This document shows positions 8,587-16,818 of a stretch of 64,000 bases of DNA, piece after piece. The position numbers and the translations under genes are program-made. The stretch lies in NCBI RefSeq assembly GCF_030816015.1, contig NZ_JAUSXN010000001.1:1736001-1800000 (forward strand), given 5' to 3'. The DNA comes from Pedobacter sp. W3I1 (GTDB taxonomy: Bacteria > Bacteroidota > Bacteroidia > Sphingobacteriales > Sphingobacteriaceae). Each line of letters begins with the position of its first letter. Within the stretch, counting starts at the first letter, position 1. The notes below the pieces were generated by a model that saw nothing but the letters and a program-made list of their open reading frames with translations, did no database searches and had not been told where the DNA came from.

Positions 8587-9699
8587 TTACCAGGTTAATT
8601 CACCTTTCATTACTTCAACAAAATCATCGAATAAATAACGTGAATCGTGTGGACCTGGAGAAGACTCTGGGTGATATTGCACTGAAAATGCCTTTTTACC
8701 TTTAACACGAATACCTTCGATTGATTTATCGTTTAAGTTTAAGTGTGTAATCTCCACTTTATCAGAGTTTCTAACCTCATCAGGAATTACACCAAAACCG
8801 TGGTTTTGAGAAGTAACCTCGCAATGGTTTTTAATAATATTTTTAACCGGATGGTTTAACCCACGGTGACCGTTAAACATTTTCATTGTTCCGATGCCAT
8901 TAGCTTCAGCCAATAACTGGTGGCCTAAACAAATCCCGAACATAGGTTTATTTACCGCTAAAATTTCTTTGATGGTTTCTACAGCATAAGGCATAACCGA
9001 TGGATCGCCAGGGCCGTTAGATATGAAATAACCATCAGGACTAAATTTTTCCATTTCAGCAAAGGTGGTTTTGGCAGGGAAAACCTGAACGTAGATATCG
9101 CGGTTTTCGAAACTGCGCAAAATGTTTTTCTTAATACCTAAATCTAAAGCTGCAACTTTTAAGCTTGCTTCAGGGTTACCGTAAAAATATGGTTCGGTTG
9201 TACTTACTTTAGAAGAAAGCTCTAAACCTTCCATTGAAGGTACTTCAGCTAATTTTTGTTTTAACTCTTCTAAATCCGTAATTTCAGAAGAAATAATCGC
9301 ATTCATTGCGCCTTTATCTCTGATGTGGCGAACCAATGCACGTGTATCGATATCAGAAATGGCAACCAGGTTATCATTCTGGAAATAATCCTGAATAGAT
9401 TCTGTCGCTTCTTTACGGCTATAAACAATGTTGTAGTTTTTGCAGACTAAACCGGCGATTTTGATCGAACCTGATTCGATTTCATCTTTGTGGATACCGT
9501 AATTACCAATATGTGCATTGGTGGTAACCATTATCTGTCCAAAATAACTTGGGTCAGTAAAAATTTCCTGGTAACCTGTCATCCCGGTATTAAAACAAAT
9601 TTCGCCAGTAGTAGTGCCAATTTTTCCGGCCGCTTTGCCGTAAAAAACTGTGCCATCGGCCAGTAATAAAATCGCAGGTAACTTGGTGTAGTTAGTCAT
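8587..9699 (-). CDS. carA: Carbamoyl-phosphate synthase small subunit
   Basis: A 370-residue glutaminase subunit that releases ammonia from glutamine for carbamoyl phosphate synthesis, feeding pyrimidine and arginine pathways. The N-terminal CPSase domain (about 1-185) is followed by a class I glutamine amidotransferase domain with catalytic triad C257 (FGICLGHQL), H343 and E345 (QYHPESSPGP). Length and motifs are normal. The large subunit gene carB is not in the window. The likely promoter is 118 nt upstream, and a 38-codon ORF fills the leader and overlaps the carA start by 8 nt, which suggests control at the leader. A terminator follows. Confidence 0.96.
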   Translation of the reverse strand: MTNYTKLPAILLLADGTVFYGKAAGKIGTTTGEICFNTGMTGYQEIFTDPSYFGQIMVTTNAHIGNYGIHKDEIESGSIKIAGLVCKNYNIVYSRKEATESIQDYFQNDNLVAISDIDTRALVRHIRDKGAMNAIISSEITDLEELKQKLAEVPSMEGLELSSKVSTTEPYFYGNPEASLKVAALDLGIKKNILRSFENRDIYVQVFPAKTTFAEMEKFSPDGYFISNGPGDPSVMPYAVETIKEILAVNKPMFGICLGHQLLAEANGIGTMKMFNGHRGLNHPVKNIIKNHCEVTSQNHGFGVIPDEVRNSDKVEITHLNLNDKSIEGIRVKGKKAFSVQYHPESSPGPHDSRYLFDDFVEVMKGELTW

Positions 9700-9808
9700 G
9701 GTAATTACAATATGGATTTTGATTTAAAAAAGAGTTGAAAAAAGAATGGCTTTCGGCATTAGAGCCGTTTTTGCAGGGTGCAAAAAAAGATGAATATATC
9801 CCTTCCAT
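9692..9808 (-). CDS. Possible 38-residue leader peptide upstream of carA
   Basis: An ATG at 9808, nine bases after a TATCTTTG promoter element, opens a 38-codon frame rich in Phe, Ser and Asn (for example SHSFFNSFLNQNPYCNYHD). Its stop overlaps the carA start (ATGACTAA), so ribosomes finishing it would arrive at the carA start codon. The DNA holds three T runs of 6-7 on the coding strand and small hairpins. The setting resembles a translated leader such as the U-rich pyrBI leader of E. coli, but no strong terminator hairpin is visible. It may equally be a chance frame. It matches no family I know. Confidence 0.35.
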   Translation of the reverse strand: MEGIYSSFFAPCKNGSNAESHSFFNSFLNQNPYCNYHD

Positions 9809-9817
9809 TTCGGGGTA

Positions 9818-9825
9818 CAAAGATA
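9818..9825 (-). promoter_or_regulatory. TAnnTTTG -7 element for carA and its leader ORF
   Basis: TATCTTTG on the minus strand is the only good TAnnTTTG match upstream of carA. It would give a 5' leader of roughly 115 nt that begins close to the ATG of the small ORF. Confidence 0.45.
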
Positions 9826-9867
9826 GAGCTTTAGATTGGGAATGTAAAGAGAAAAGTGAAATAAGGT

Positions 9868-9940
9868 AAAAGGTTTGGGGTGTAGGGCATAAGGTTGCTC
9901 AACCCTAAACCTTATGCCTCAAACCTTATACCTTTTTAAA
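9868..9940. repeat. Word-like inverted repeat between carA and panB
   Basis: The words AAGGTTTGGGGT and GGCATAAGGTT are followed by their near-complements AACCCTAAACCTTATGCC and AAACCTTATACC, making a long imperfect palindrome. It lies between divergent promoters and encodes nothing recognisable. Confidence 0.55.
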
Positions 9941-9950
9941 GAAAAAACAA

Positions 9951-9958
9951 TACTTTTG
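9951..9958 (+). promoter_or_regulatory. TAnnTTTG -7 element for panB
   Basis: TACTTTTG fits TAnnTTTG and lies 20 nt before the panB ATG. Confidence 0.45.
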
Positions 9959-9977
9959 ACAACACAAAACAAATCCT

Positions 9978-10793
9978 ATGTCGGTACATAAAGAAATCAA
10001 ACGCGTCACCACACACATTTTACAGGAAATGAAACAACGTGGTGAAAAAATATCGATGTTAACGGCCTATGATTATTCGATGGCAACCATACTAGATGAT
10101 GCAGGATTAGATGTTTTACTTGTTGGCGATTCTGCTTCGAATGTAATGGCGGGTCATGAAACGACTTTGCCTATAACGCTAGATCAGATGATTTACCATG
10201 CGGCATCTGTAATTAGAGCAGTTAAGCGTGCTTTTGTTGTCGTTGATTTACCTTTCGGCTCTTATCAGGGAAATTCGAAGGAAGCTTTAAATTCGGCGAT
10301 AAGGATTATGAAAGAATCGGGAGCTCATGGCGTTAAATTGGAAGGTGGGGAAGAAATTATCGAATCTGTTCAACGGATCATCACTGCGGGAATCCCTGTG
10401 ATGGGACACTTGGGCTTAACACCACAGTCTATTTATAAATTCGGAACCTATACTGTTCGCGCTAAGGAAGAAGAAGAGGCAAATAAGTTAAAAACAGATG
10501 TTTTGGCTTTACAGGCTGCCGGTTGCTTTGCAATCGTATTAGAGAAAATTCCCGCTGCACTAGGCAAAGAAGTTACAGAAAGTCTGCATATCCCAACTAT
10601 TGGTATTGGTGCAGGGCAAAACTGCGATGGACAGGTTTTGGTGGTAAATGATATGATTGGTTTAACAAAAGGATTTAAACCTCGTTTTTTGCGCCAGTAT
10701 ATAAATCTTTACGATGAAATTTTAGGCGCAGCACAATCGTACATCCGTGACGTCAAAGCGAACGATTTCCCGAACGAGAAAGAACAATACTAA
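9978..10793 (+). CDS. panB: 3-methyl-2-oxobutanoate hydroxymethyltransferase
   Basis: A 271-residue cytoplasmic enzyme that transfers a hydroxymethyl group from 5,10-methylene-THF to alpha-ketoisovalerate, the first committed step of pantothenate and CoA synthesis. The TIM-barrel signature [17 protein letters not shown] (27-43), the metal- and substrate-binding [12 protein letters not shown] (49-60) and the late IVLEKIP (with the catalytic Glu) and IGIGAG motifs are all present. Length is typical. The start follows a TAnnTTTG element by 20 nt. The other pan genes are not adjacent. The RluA-type gene downstream is separated by 151 nt of word-like repeat DNA, so cotranscription is uncertain. 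Confidence 0.96.
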   Translation: MSVHKEIKRVTTHILQEMKQRGEKISMLTAYDYSMATILDDAGLDVLLVGDSASNVMAGHETTLPITLDQMIYHAASVIRAVKRAFVVVDLPFGSYQGNSKEALNSAIRIMKESGAHGVKLEGGEEIIESVQRIITAGIPVMGHLGLTPQSIYKFGTYTVRAKEEEEANKLKTDVLALQAAGCFAIVLEKIPAALGKEVTESLHIPTIGIGAGQNCDGQVLVVNDMIGLTKGFKPRFLRQYINLYDEILGAAQSYIRDVKANDFPNEKEQY

Positions 10794-10944
10794 GTTTGGA
10801 GTTGGGCGTTATGAGTTTGGAGTTTTTAATTCACAGATAACTGTCCAACAATTAAAGAGTTAACCGATTAACCAATAAACTATTCGTAATAGACGATTTG
10901 CTTTATCAAATGTACTAATGACGAATGAACCAATGAACTAACCG

Positions 10945-11631
10945 ATGCCCATTACCGATAACGACATCCTTTTTGAAGATAATCATTTAATCGCCATTAA
11001 TAAAAGGGCGGGTGATATTGTGCAGGTGGATGAAACTGGCGATGAGCCTTTGGATGAACAGGTTAAAAAGTATATTGCTAAGAAGTACAATAAACCCAAT
11101 GGCGCTTTTTTAGGGGTAGTGCATCGTTTAGACCGGCCGGTGAGTGGTGTAATTTTGTTTGCTAAAACCAGTAAGGCTTTAGAACGGATGAATGCTGTTT
11201 TTAAAAACAGGGAAGTAAAGAAAACCTATTGGGCAGTGGTGAAAAACAAACCAGAAAAAGAGTCAGCTACTTTGATCCACTGGTTAGTTAAAAACCCACA
11301 GAAAAATGTAGTTTCTTATTATAATACAGAAGTTACCGGCAGTCAGCGTGCGGAGCTTTCTTACAAAGTAAAAGCTAAGGTTGGCGATTATTATCTTTTG
11401 GAGGTAGATCCATTAACCGGACGTTCGCATCAGATTAGGGTTCAGCTCTCATCAATGGGGTGCCCGATTATGGGTGATAATAAATACGGTTATCCGCGAG
11501 GAAGCAGAAAAGGAAGTATTTGCCTACATGCCCGTCGCTTACAATTTATACATCCGGTAAAAAAAGAACCTGTAAATATATTCGCCAAATTACCTGTTGA
11601 TGGGTTTTGGGAACGGTTTGAAGATTTATAG
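10945..11631 (+). CDS. RluA-family RNA pseudouridine synthase
   Basis: A 228-residue enzyme that isomerises uridine to pseudouridine in rRNA or tRNA. The catalytic motif HRLDRPVSG (60-68) holds the nucleophile D63, and the late TGRSHQIRVQLSSMGCPIMGD is the family's second signature. No S4 domain precedes the catalytic domain, so it resembles the short RluA/RluC-like stand-alone enzymes. The target base cannot be told from the sequence. The upstream gap (10794-10944) is filled with repeated words such as CCAATGAAC and TTGGAGTT. The ATG at 10945 gives a normal N-terminus (DILFEDNHLIAINK). Confidence 0.9.
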   Translation: MPITDNDILFEDNHLIAINKRAGDIVQVDETGDEPLDEQVKKYIAKKYNKPNGAFLGVVHRLDRPVSGVILFAKTSKALERMNAVFKNREVKKTYWAVVKNKPEKESATLIHWLVKNPQKNVVSYYNTEVTGSQRAELSYKVKAKVGDYYLLEVDPLTGRSHQIRVQLSSMGCPIMGDNKYGYPRGSRKGSICLHARRLQFIHPVKKEPVNIFAKLPVDGFWERFEDL

Positions 11632-11712
11632 GCAAAATGATTTACGGATTAATCGGGGTTTTAACGATTTGGCACAATATTAGTCTTCTTTCGGCTAAAA
11701 ACCAGATCAATT

Positions 11713-12141
11713 ATGAAAAACACCATCTTATCAATAGCCGCAGTAGGCCTGCTGGCTTCTACATTAATATCGTGCGATAGTACTAAAAAAACGGAAACGA
11801 CCAAAGACTCAAGCGAAATTTCTGCTAATGGAGACACCGTTACAAAAGTGACTACAAAAACAACTGAAACCGTTAAAACAGAGGTTCCGACTTTCTCAAG
11901 TGAAGAAGTAAATAAGGGTCTTGCTGAGTATAGTAAATTAAAAGACGAATATATTGCAGCAGTAAAAAGTAAAAATGCAACTGAAATTAAGGCCATAAGC
12001 GATAAATATACCGCCTGGTCAAATCAGGCAATGGGTTGGGCGAGTAAATTAAAACCCGACGAAATACAAAAATATTCTGATTACGTGCTTAAGCTCAGCG
12101 AAGAGTGGACAAAAGCAGCGAAAGAAGCAGTAACTAAGTAA
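11713..12141 (+). CDS. Small lipoprotein, helical, function unknown
   Basis: A 142-residue predicted lipoprotein with signal peptide and lipobox LISC (Cys at 21). A Thr/Lys/Ser-rich linker (about 24-60) leads to a helical domain with many charged residues (about 64-142), suggesting a surface- or periplasm-facing helical bundle. I recognise no family. It stands alone between the RluA-type gene and a repeat-rich gap, and no clear TAnnTTTG promoter is visible. The lipobox and codon use make it a credible gene. Confidence 0.7.
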   Translation: MKNTILSIAAVGLLASTLISCDSTKKTETTKDSSEISANGDTVTKVTTKTTETVKTEVPTFSSEEVNKGLAEYSKLKDEYIAAVKSKNATEIKAISDKYTAWSNQAMGWASKLKPDEIQKYSDYVLKLSEEWTKAAKEAVTK

Positions 12142-12161
12142 AGCTCAAACTATAGAAAAAT

Positions 12162-12204
12162 CGTCATTCTCGCGTACGCGGGAATCTTAAAGCCTAAGAT
12201 TCCC
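12162..12204. repeat. Palindromic intergenic repeat (ATTCTCGC...GGGAATC type)
   Basis: CGTCATTCTCGCGTACGCGGGAATC leads straight into a perfect 10-bp hairpin GGGAATCTTA/TAAGATTCCC (12180-12204). The first part matches, on the other strand, the junction AAGATTCCCGCCTGCGTGGG that is restored when the insertion at 30591-31096 is removed. Confidence 0.65.
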
Positions 12205-12236
12205 AATCATTTACCAATGACAGATTCTAAGATTAG

Positions 12237-12318
12237 CGTCATCTCGACCGAAGCAAATGCGGAGTGGAGAGATCTTTGGACTATGTTAAAAGATCTCTCC
12301 GCCGCGGTCGAAATGACG
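12237..12318. repeat. Long palindromic repeat, CGTCAT...ATGACG family
   Basis: An 82-nt unit bounded by CGTCATCTCGACCG and CGGTCGAAATGACG, with an inner hairpin GGAGAGATCTTT/AAAAGATCTCTCC. Related units occur at 46040, 49560, 58406 and around 30509. The open frame across it (12217-12417) is a by-product of the repeat. Confidence 0.8.
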
Positions 12319-12394
12319 ATTTATCTTACCTGTCACCCAACTCCTTTGTTTTTTGATAAAAAACTGACCTCTGGGAATGACGGCTCTTTGGAAT

Positions 12395-12868
12395 TTATTT
12401 ACAATCAATTTTACTAAAGATCATTGATCCATTAAACTTTAATGTGCTCAGATCTTTGAACTTACTTTCCCCATTTACTTCCTGCACATCACTAAATCCT
12501 TCTGTTTGCTGATCGCCCTTTTTCAAAAAAGCCACTTTCCTAACAGATGTTTTGCCTTCAGACTGAAAAGTATAGTTCGCAATTATGGTGTCGCCTTTAA
12601 CAACTCCGGCTATAGTGCCCGCATTTTTATCTTTTTCATATAAATTATAGCCCAATGTACCTGTTACCTTATTATCTGATGTTTTTAGCGATAGGGTAGC
12701 GGTATCGCGGTTTTTAATGTAATGGTAACACTGAATCGAATCGGGTGTTGCCGCTGCATTGGTTACTATGGTAGAATCTATTTTGGCCTGTGTTTTTTTT
12801 GCCGTGCCGCCCTGGCAAGATGCCATAAATAAAGTGGCTGCTCCTAGTATTGGGATAATGTTTCTCAT
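12395..12868 (-). CDS. Lipoprotein, function unknown
   Basis: A 157-residue predicted lipoprotein: the signal peptide ends in MASC (Cys at 18) followed by QGGTAKK. The body (about 40-157) has short alternating hydrophobic stretches typical of a small beta-barrel or beta-sandwich, with a repeated pattern of lysine- and threonine-rich strands. I recognise no domain. It lies on the same strand 122 nt downstream of the sensor kinase gene, and the kinase could be cotranscribed with it, but no motif links them. The start is the only ATG giving an intact signal peptide. Confidence 0.65.
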   Translation of the reverse strand: MRNIIPILGAATLFMASCQGGTAKKTQAKIDSTIVTNAAATPDSIQCYHYIKNRDTATLSLKTSDNKVTGTLGYNLYEKDKNAGTIAGVVKGDTIIANYTFQSEGKTSVRKVAFLKKGDQQTEGFSDVQEVNGESKFKDLSTLKFNGSMIFSKIDCK

Positions 12869-12990
12869 TGGAATATGTTTTTATCGGGTTGGTTTTTTAT
12901 TATTAAGCAAAGCCCCTGCCAAAAAAAACGTCACCCTTTCCCGATCTTCACATGGATCAGGGTCTTGTTGATAGCGTTATCAGCGGAATC

Positions 12991-14301
12991 TCATTTTGAA
13001 AAGAATAAGAAAATACTGGTTCCTTTGTGTTCTTCAGATTTAATATCAACATCTATTTTATGGAATCGGGCAATACTTTGCACAATGGCCAACCCCAAAC
13101 CAAAGCCATTTTCTTCGGTATTTCCCCTTTTAAAACGATCGAATGCATTTTCTACCAGTGCCGCACTCATGCCTGATCCGGTATCGCTGATGGTAAGGAC
13201 ATATTTTTCCGCTTCGGTTTTATCGGTTATGGCAATGGAACCGCCCACAACATTGTACTTTATTGCATTATTGATGATGTTGATTAAAAGGGTATGGATC
13301 AGTGCTTTATTTCCGGTGAAATGAAAATCCTTTGAAAGATGTGCGCTATAACTGATGTTTTTATCCGCTATTCGATCTTCCAGATCTTCATATATATCAT
13401 CTATTTCGCGTTTAAGGCTAATTTCTTCTGTTTTTAGGTACTGATTGTTCTCAACCTTCGAAATGAGTAACAAACTGTTGATAATCACCTTTAACCGGTT
13501 CAGGGTTTTTAGTGATGCGTATATCTTATTTTCGTGCTCTACAGGAATATCTGGTGTGTTGAGCATATTTTCGAAACGTGTACTTAAAATTGAAATCGGG
13601 GTAAGTAACTCATGCGAAACGTTGGCAATAAACTGCTTTTCTAAAGCGAAAAGCGTATTTATTTTACGCATTAGAGAATTTATGCTGTTATCCAGGATTT
13701 TAAAATCACTGGTACTGGTGGGTATATTCTGGTAATTGTAATGGGAAGGATCATCAACCAGGTTGATTTTTTTATCGATAATGCGATAAAAGGGCTTGAG
13801 TAAGAAATTAGAGAAGGTATAATCAGCTACAAGGGTAATGAGCAGTGCCGCAACGAGTACAATCAGCATATAGAAACGGATTGAATTTTTAATCGATTGG
13901 AGTGCTGTCATCGTTTCTCCAATCTCCAGGTTGTACCAATTTGTATGATAAGAGAATTTATAGTTTAAGATGCGATATACTTCAATATCCCCCTCAATCT
14001 CTCTTTTCTCGGTAAATACCTTCGCCGTAGAATCTTTTTGATTATCGGGTATATCCGTTAATACAATAAATTCTTCCTTTAATATATTGTAGTCGGTAAA
14101 TGATTGTTCTTTATTTAAAAGGCTGTCGATCTCATCATCATTTAAATTTTCGATGATTTTGTTCTTCTTTTTGATTAAACGGTTATCAAGCTGGTTGTAG
14201 GCAAGTCTGTCTAGTGAGAATAAAATGATAGCACCCAACACCAATATGATGGCGATTTTGGTTACTGCATTGTATAAAGAAAACTTAACCTGTAACTTCA
14301 T
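12991..14301 (-). CDS. Two-component sensor histidine kinase
   Basis: A 436-residue inner-membrane kinase. Two membrane spans (about 12-32 and 142-162) enclose a periplasmic sensor region of about 110 residues with no recognised fold. A HAMP-like linker precedes the dimerisation domain, whose phosphorylated histidine is H230 in NVSHELLTPIS. The ATPase domain shows NIINNAIKYN (N box), DTGSGMS (G1) and GFGLGLAIV (G2). The response regulator gene lies 74 nt upstream on the same strand, so the two form a pair. The signal sensed is unknown. The gap between the two genes holds word-like repeats. Confidence 0.92.
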   Translation of the reverse strand: MKLQVKFSLYNAVTKIAIILVLGAIILFSLDRLAYNQLDNRLIKKKNKIIENLNDDEIDSLLNKEQSFTDYNILKEEFIVLTDIPDNQKDSTAKVFTEKREIEGDIEVYRILNYKFSYHTNWYNLEIGETMTALQSIKNSIRFYMLIVLVAALLITLVADYTFSNFLLKPFYRIIDKKINLVDDPSHYNYQNIPTSTSDFKILDNSINSLMRKINTLFALEKQFIANVSHELLTPISILSTRFENMLNTPDIPVEHENKIYASLKTLNRLKVIINSLLLISKVENNQYLKTEEISLKREIDDIYEDLEDRIADKNISYSAHLSKDFHFTGNKALIHTLLINIINNAIKYNVVGGSIAITDKTEAEKYVLTISDTGSGMSAALVENAFDRFKRGNTEENGFGLGLAIVQSIARFHKIDVDIKSEEHKGTSIFLFFSK

Positions 14302-14375
14302 TTTGTTTAATCGTTCATTGGTTCATTGGTAGATTGGCGCTTAACTTCTGACCTCGGACTTCTGACTTCCCGACT

Positions 14376-15053
14376 CTAGCAATTAATCCTATAGCCAATA
14401 CTCCTTACGGTTTCAAACCAATCGGTGGGGTTAACCGCTGCAAGTTTTTTTCGCAGGTTTTTAACATGAACATCAACAAAGTTGGAATCAGAATTTACTT
14501 CTAAAATATCGCCCCAAACGTGCTCAGTTAAACTCATTCTCGATACCACACGGTTTTTGTTCAGCACCAAATAGTTAAATATTTCGAATTCCTTTTTGGT
14601 AAGATTTAATCTTTCATCACCAAAAGAAACAGTTCTGTTCTGGATATTGAGCAAGAAGTTGTGAATGTTTACCTCGTTTTTTTCTAACTTATGTTTTCTA
14701 CGGGTAATGGCGTGCATACGCGCTAAAAGTTCGTTTAGCGAAAATGGTTTTGGCAAATAATCGTCTGCACCTTCATCAAGACCTTTAATCCGGTCGTCGA
14801 CAGCACTACGGGCTGTTAAAATGATTACGGCGTCATCCCGGTCTTTCATAGATTTCAACTCTTTCAAAATATCGAAACCATCGCCATCGGGTAAGCCCAG
14901 ATCTAATAAAATGAAATCGTAATTGTTTACAAATATCTTTTCTTCTGCAGAAGATTTTTTCCAGGCGTGCTCTACAATAAATCCTTCTTTGCTCAAGAAT
15001 TCATCCATTTCAAGCGCCAGGCTTTTTTCATCTTCAACTATGAGTACGTTCAT
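14376..15053 (-). CDS. OmpR-family response regulator
   Basis: A 225-residue DNA-binding regulator. The receiver domain (1-118) has the acidic pocket E7-D8, phospho-acceptor D51 in ILLDLGLPDGDGF, T80 and K102 in LPKPF. The C-terminal winged helix (about 128-225) has the OmpR/PhoB pattern LTKKEFEIFNYLVLNKNRVV and VDVHVKNLRKKL. It is the partner of the kinase encoded just downstream. The target genes are not evident; the lipoprotein at 12395 is a neighbour on the same strand. All receiver residues are intact. Confidence 0.95.
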   Translation of the reverse strand: MNVLIVEDEKSLALEMDEFLSKEGFIVEHAWKKSSAEEKIFVNNYDFILLDLGLPDGDGFDILKELKSMKDRDDAVIILTARSAVDDRIKGLDEGADDYLPKPFSLNELLARMHAITRRKHKLEKNEVNIHNFLLNIQNRTVSFGDERLNLTKKEFEIFNYLVLNKNRVVSRMSLTEHVWGDILEVNSDSNFVDVHVKNLRKKLAAVNPTDWFETVRSIGYRINC

Positions 15054-15105
15054 TTTATATTGCTAAATTGTTTTATTGTTCAATTGTTTATAAACCGAAA
15101 ACTGC

Positions 15106-16302
15106 TTACTGCGAACCGAAAACTGAATTTACATTTTTAAGAATGATTGTGCAAGCTTCTTCAATTTCTTCTTTGGTAATAATTAAAGGAGGGGCAATGC
15201 GCATAGAATTGCTGCAGTGTAAAAACCAGTCTGACAATACACCGTCTAAGATACAGGCATCTATGATTTTTTTATTGATCTCGAAATTCTCAAACTCGAG
15301 AGCAAGCATCAATCCTTTTCCCCTAATTTCTTTAATGGCAGGATGTTGAAGGAGCTGTTTAAACAATTGCCCTTTTTCTTCTACTTCATCCACAATGTGA
15401 TCATCAACCAAGGTACGTAAAGTAGCCAACCCGGCAGCACAACAAACCGGATGACCACCAAAAGTAGTCATGTGACCCAAAATTGGCGTATGCGATAATA
15501 CCGACATAATTTCCAATGAACTGATAAAAGCCCCAATTGGCATTCCACCGCCAATTCCTTTCGCCAGGAGTAGCACATCAGGTACAACATTGTAATGCTC
15601 GAAAGCAAACATTTTACCGCTGCGGCCAAAGCCGGATTGTATTTCGTCGAAAATTAATAAAGTTCCTGTTTCTGTGCATTTTGCTCGCAAAGCTTGCATA
15701 TAGTTTAAATTGGCAACCCTTATTCCGGCTTCACCTTGTATGGGCTCAATAAAAACAGCAGCAATTTCTGTAGTGATTTTTTCGAGATCAGGAACGTTAT
15801 TATGCTCAATAAAACTTACGTGTGGCAAAAATGGCCCATATCCTGAGGAATAGAAATCGCTTTCCATTAAACTTTCAGCTCCTTGTGTACTGCCGTGATA
15901 AGCGTTTTTACAGGCAATAAATCCTTTTCTGCCTGTATAACGTTTGGCCAGTTTCATGGCACCTTCTACAGCTTCAGTCCCTGAGTTTAAAAAGTAGGTA
16001 CAGCTTAAACTTTCGGGTAAAATATCGGCAAGGGCTTTGGCAAAATTTACCTGAGGTGTTTGCACATATTCGCCATAAACCATCAGGTGCATATAAGTTT
16101 CTGCCTGCTCTTGGATAGCCTTAACCACAGCCGGATGACAATGGCCCACATTACTTACACCGATACCGGCAATAAGATCAATGTGTTTTTTGTTTTGGGC
16201 ATCGTAAATGTAAATTCCTTTTGCCCTTACAAATTCGAGCATAAGTGGCTCAGGAGAAGTTTGTGCATTGTGTTGTAAAAACAACTGACGTTGGGTAAGC
16301 AT
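15106..16302 (-). CDS. Class III aminotransferase (acetylornithine aminotransferase-like)
   Basis: A 398-residue PLP enzyme of the class III (ornithine/acetylornithine) aminotransferase family. The PLP lysine is K248 in LLLAKGIGGGMPIG, the cofactor aspartate is in LLIFDEIQSGFGRSG (about 215-229), and NSGTEAVEGAMKLAK (106-120) and AYHGSTQGA (134-142) bind the cofactor phosphate. Length is right for ArgD/GabT/LAT-like enzymes. No arginine or lysine biosynthesis genes lie nearby, so the amino donor cannot be fixed. It sits between the two-component pair and the ECF sigma operon on the same strand, with a terminator separating it from the latter. Confidence 0.9.
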   Translation of the reverse strand: MLTQRQLFLQHNAQTSPEPLMLEFVRAKGIYIYDAQNKKHIDLIAGIGVSNVGHCHPAVVKAIQEQAETYMHLMVYGEYVQTPQVNFAKALADILPESLSCTYFLNSGTEAVEGAMKLAKRYTGRKGFIACKNAYHGSTQGAESLMESDFYSSGYGPFLPHVSFIEHNNVPDLEKITTEIAAVFIEPIQGEAGIRVANLNYMQALRAKCTETGTLLIFDEIQSGFGRSGKMFAFEHYNVVPDVLLLAKGIGGGMPIGAFISSLEIMSVLSHTPILGHMTTFGGHPVCCAAGLATLRTLVDDHIVDEVEEKGQLFKQLLQHPAIKEIRGKGLMLALEFENFEINKKIIDACILDGVLSDWFLHCSNSMRIAPPLIITKEEIEEACTIILKNVNSVFGSQ

Positions 16303-16340
16303 AGCACAAAAGTACGGAAATGATAGAGCGCTTTAAAACA

Positions 16341-16369
16341 AAAAAGACCTACATTGCTGTAAGTCTTTT
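16341..16369 (-). terminator. Terminator after the ECF sigma operon
   Basis: On the minus strand a stem AAAAGACTTACA/TGTAGGTCTTTT (one G-T pair) closes a GCAA loop and runs into a T-rich tract. It begins two bases after the last gene of the sigma operon. Confidence 0.8.
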
Positions 16370-16371
16370 CT

Positions 16372-16818
16372 TTATTGTTTGTGGCCACCTTTAAATCTAT
16401 TGAGTAACTCTCTTTTAAAACCTTCTTGGGCCCGGTAAAACTTTCCAACAATTTTTATCGGCAATACCGCTTTAAGTTTGTTGTAATATTTTTTATCAAG
16501 ATTAAGATCTTTTTGCTTGAAGTCGAATTCGCTGGTAATTAAACTTTGTACCTGTGCATCGGTTAGATTATCTATTTCAGTCGTTTTTCTGAAAGAAATC
16601 ATTTTCTGCATGCGTTCTTTGCGCAAAGCAGTTTGTTCTGCTTGCATATCGTTATAAATCGGCCAGAAAATCTTAGCCTCTTCTGGTGATAAGTCCAGTT
16701 TTTGAGTGAAAAAAGCTATTTTAAGTGATTCTATTTCTTCTCCCTTTGGTTTTTGTGCCAATAGGGTAGTGGGTAATAAAAACATTAAAGCAACAAAAAG
16801 TAAATTTTTCATTTTCAT
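16372..16818 (-). CDS. Periplasmic helical protein of an ECF sigma operon
   Basis: A 148-residue exported protein with a signal peptide ending LLAQ (about 1-22). The mature part is helical and charged: FFTQKLDLSPEEAKIFWPIY and LTDAQVQSLI look like the LTxxQ-type helical hairpins of Spy/CpxP-like periplasmic sensors. Bacteroidota often place such a gene third after an ECF sigma factor and an anti-sigma-like membrane protein, as here. It overlaps the preceding gene by one base (TAATG), indicating translational coupling, and a terminator follows. A stress-sensing or chaperone-like role is likely but inferred. Confidence 0.75.
   Translation of the reverse strand: MKMKNLLFVALMFLLPTTLLAQKPKGEEIESLKIAFFTQKLDLSPEEAKIFWPIYNDMQAEQTALRKERMQKMISFRKTTEIDNLTDAQVQSLITSEFDFKQKDLNLDKKYYNKLKAVLPIKIVGKFYRAQEGFKRELLNRFKGGHKQ

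Noticed and set aside
9745..9775. Intrinsic attenuator hairpin in the carA leader
   Set aside because: The stems CGGC/GCCG and GGCT/AGCC are only four pairs; too weak to call a terminator, so it is only mentioned as part of the leader.
12217..12417. Open frame of 66 codons after the lipoprotein at 11713
   Set aside because: It runs across the palindromic repeat at 12237-12318 and the residues are set by the hairpin sequence; no family, promoter or start context.
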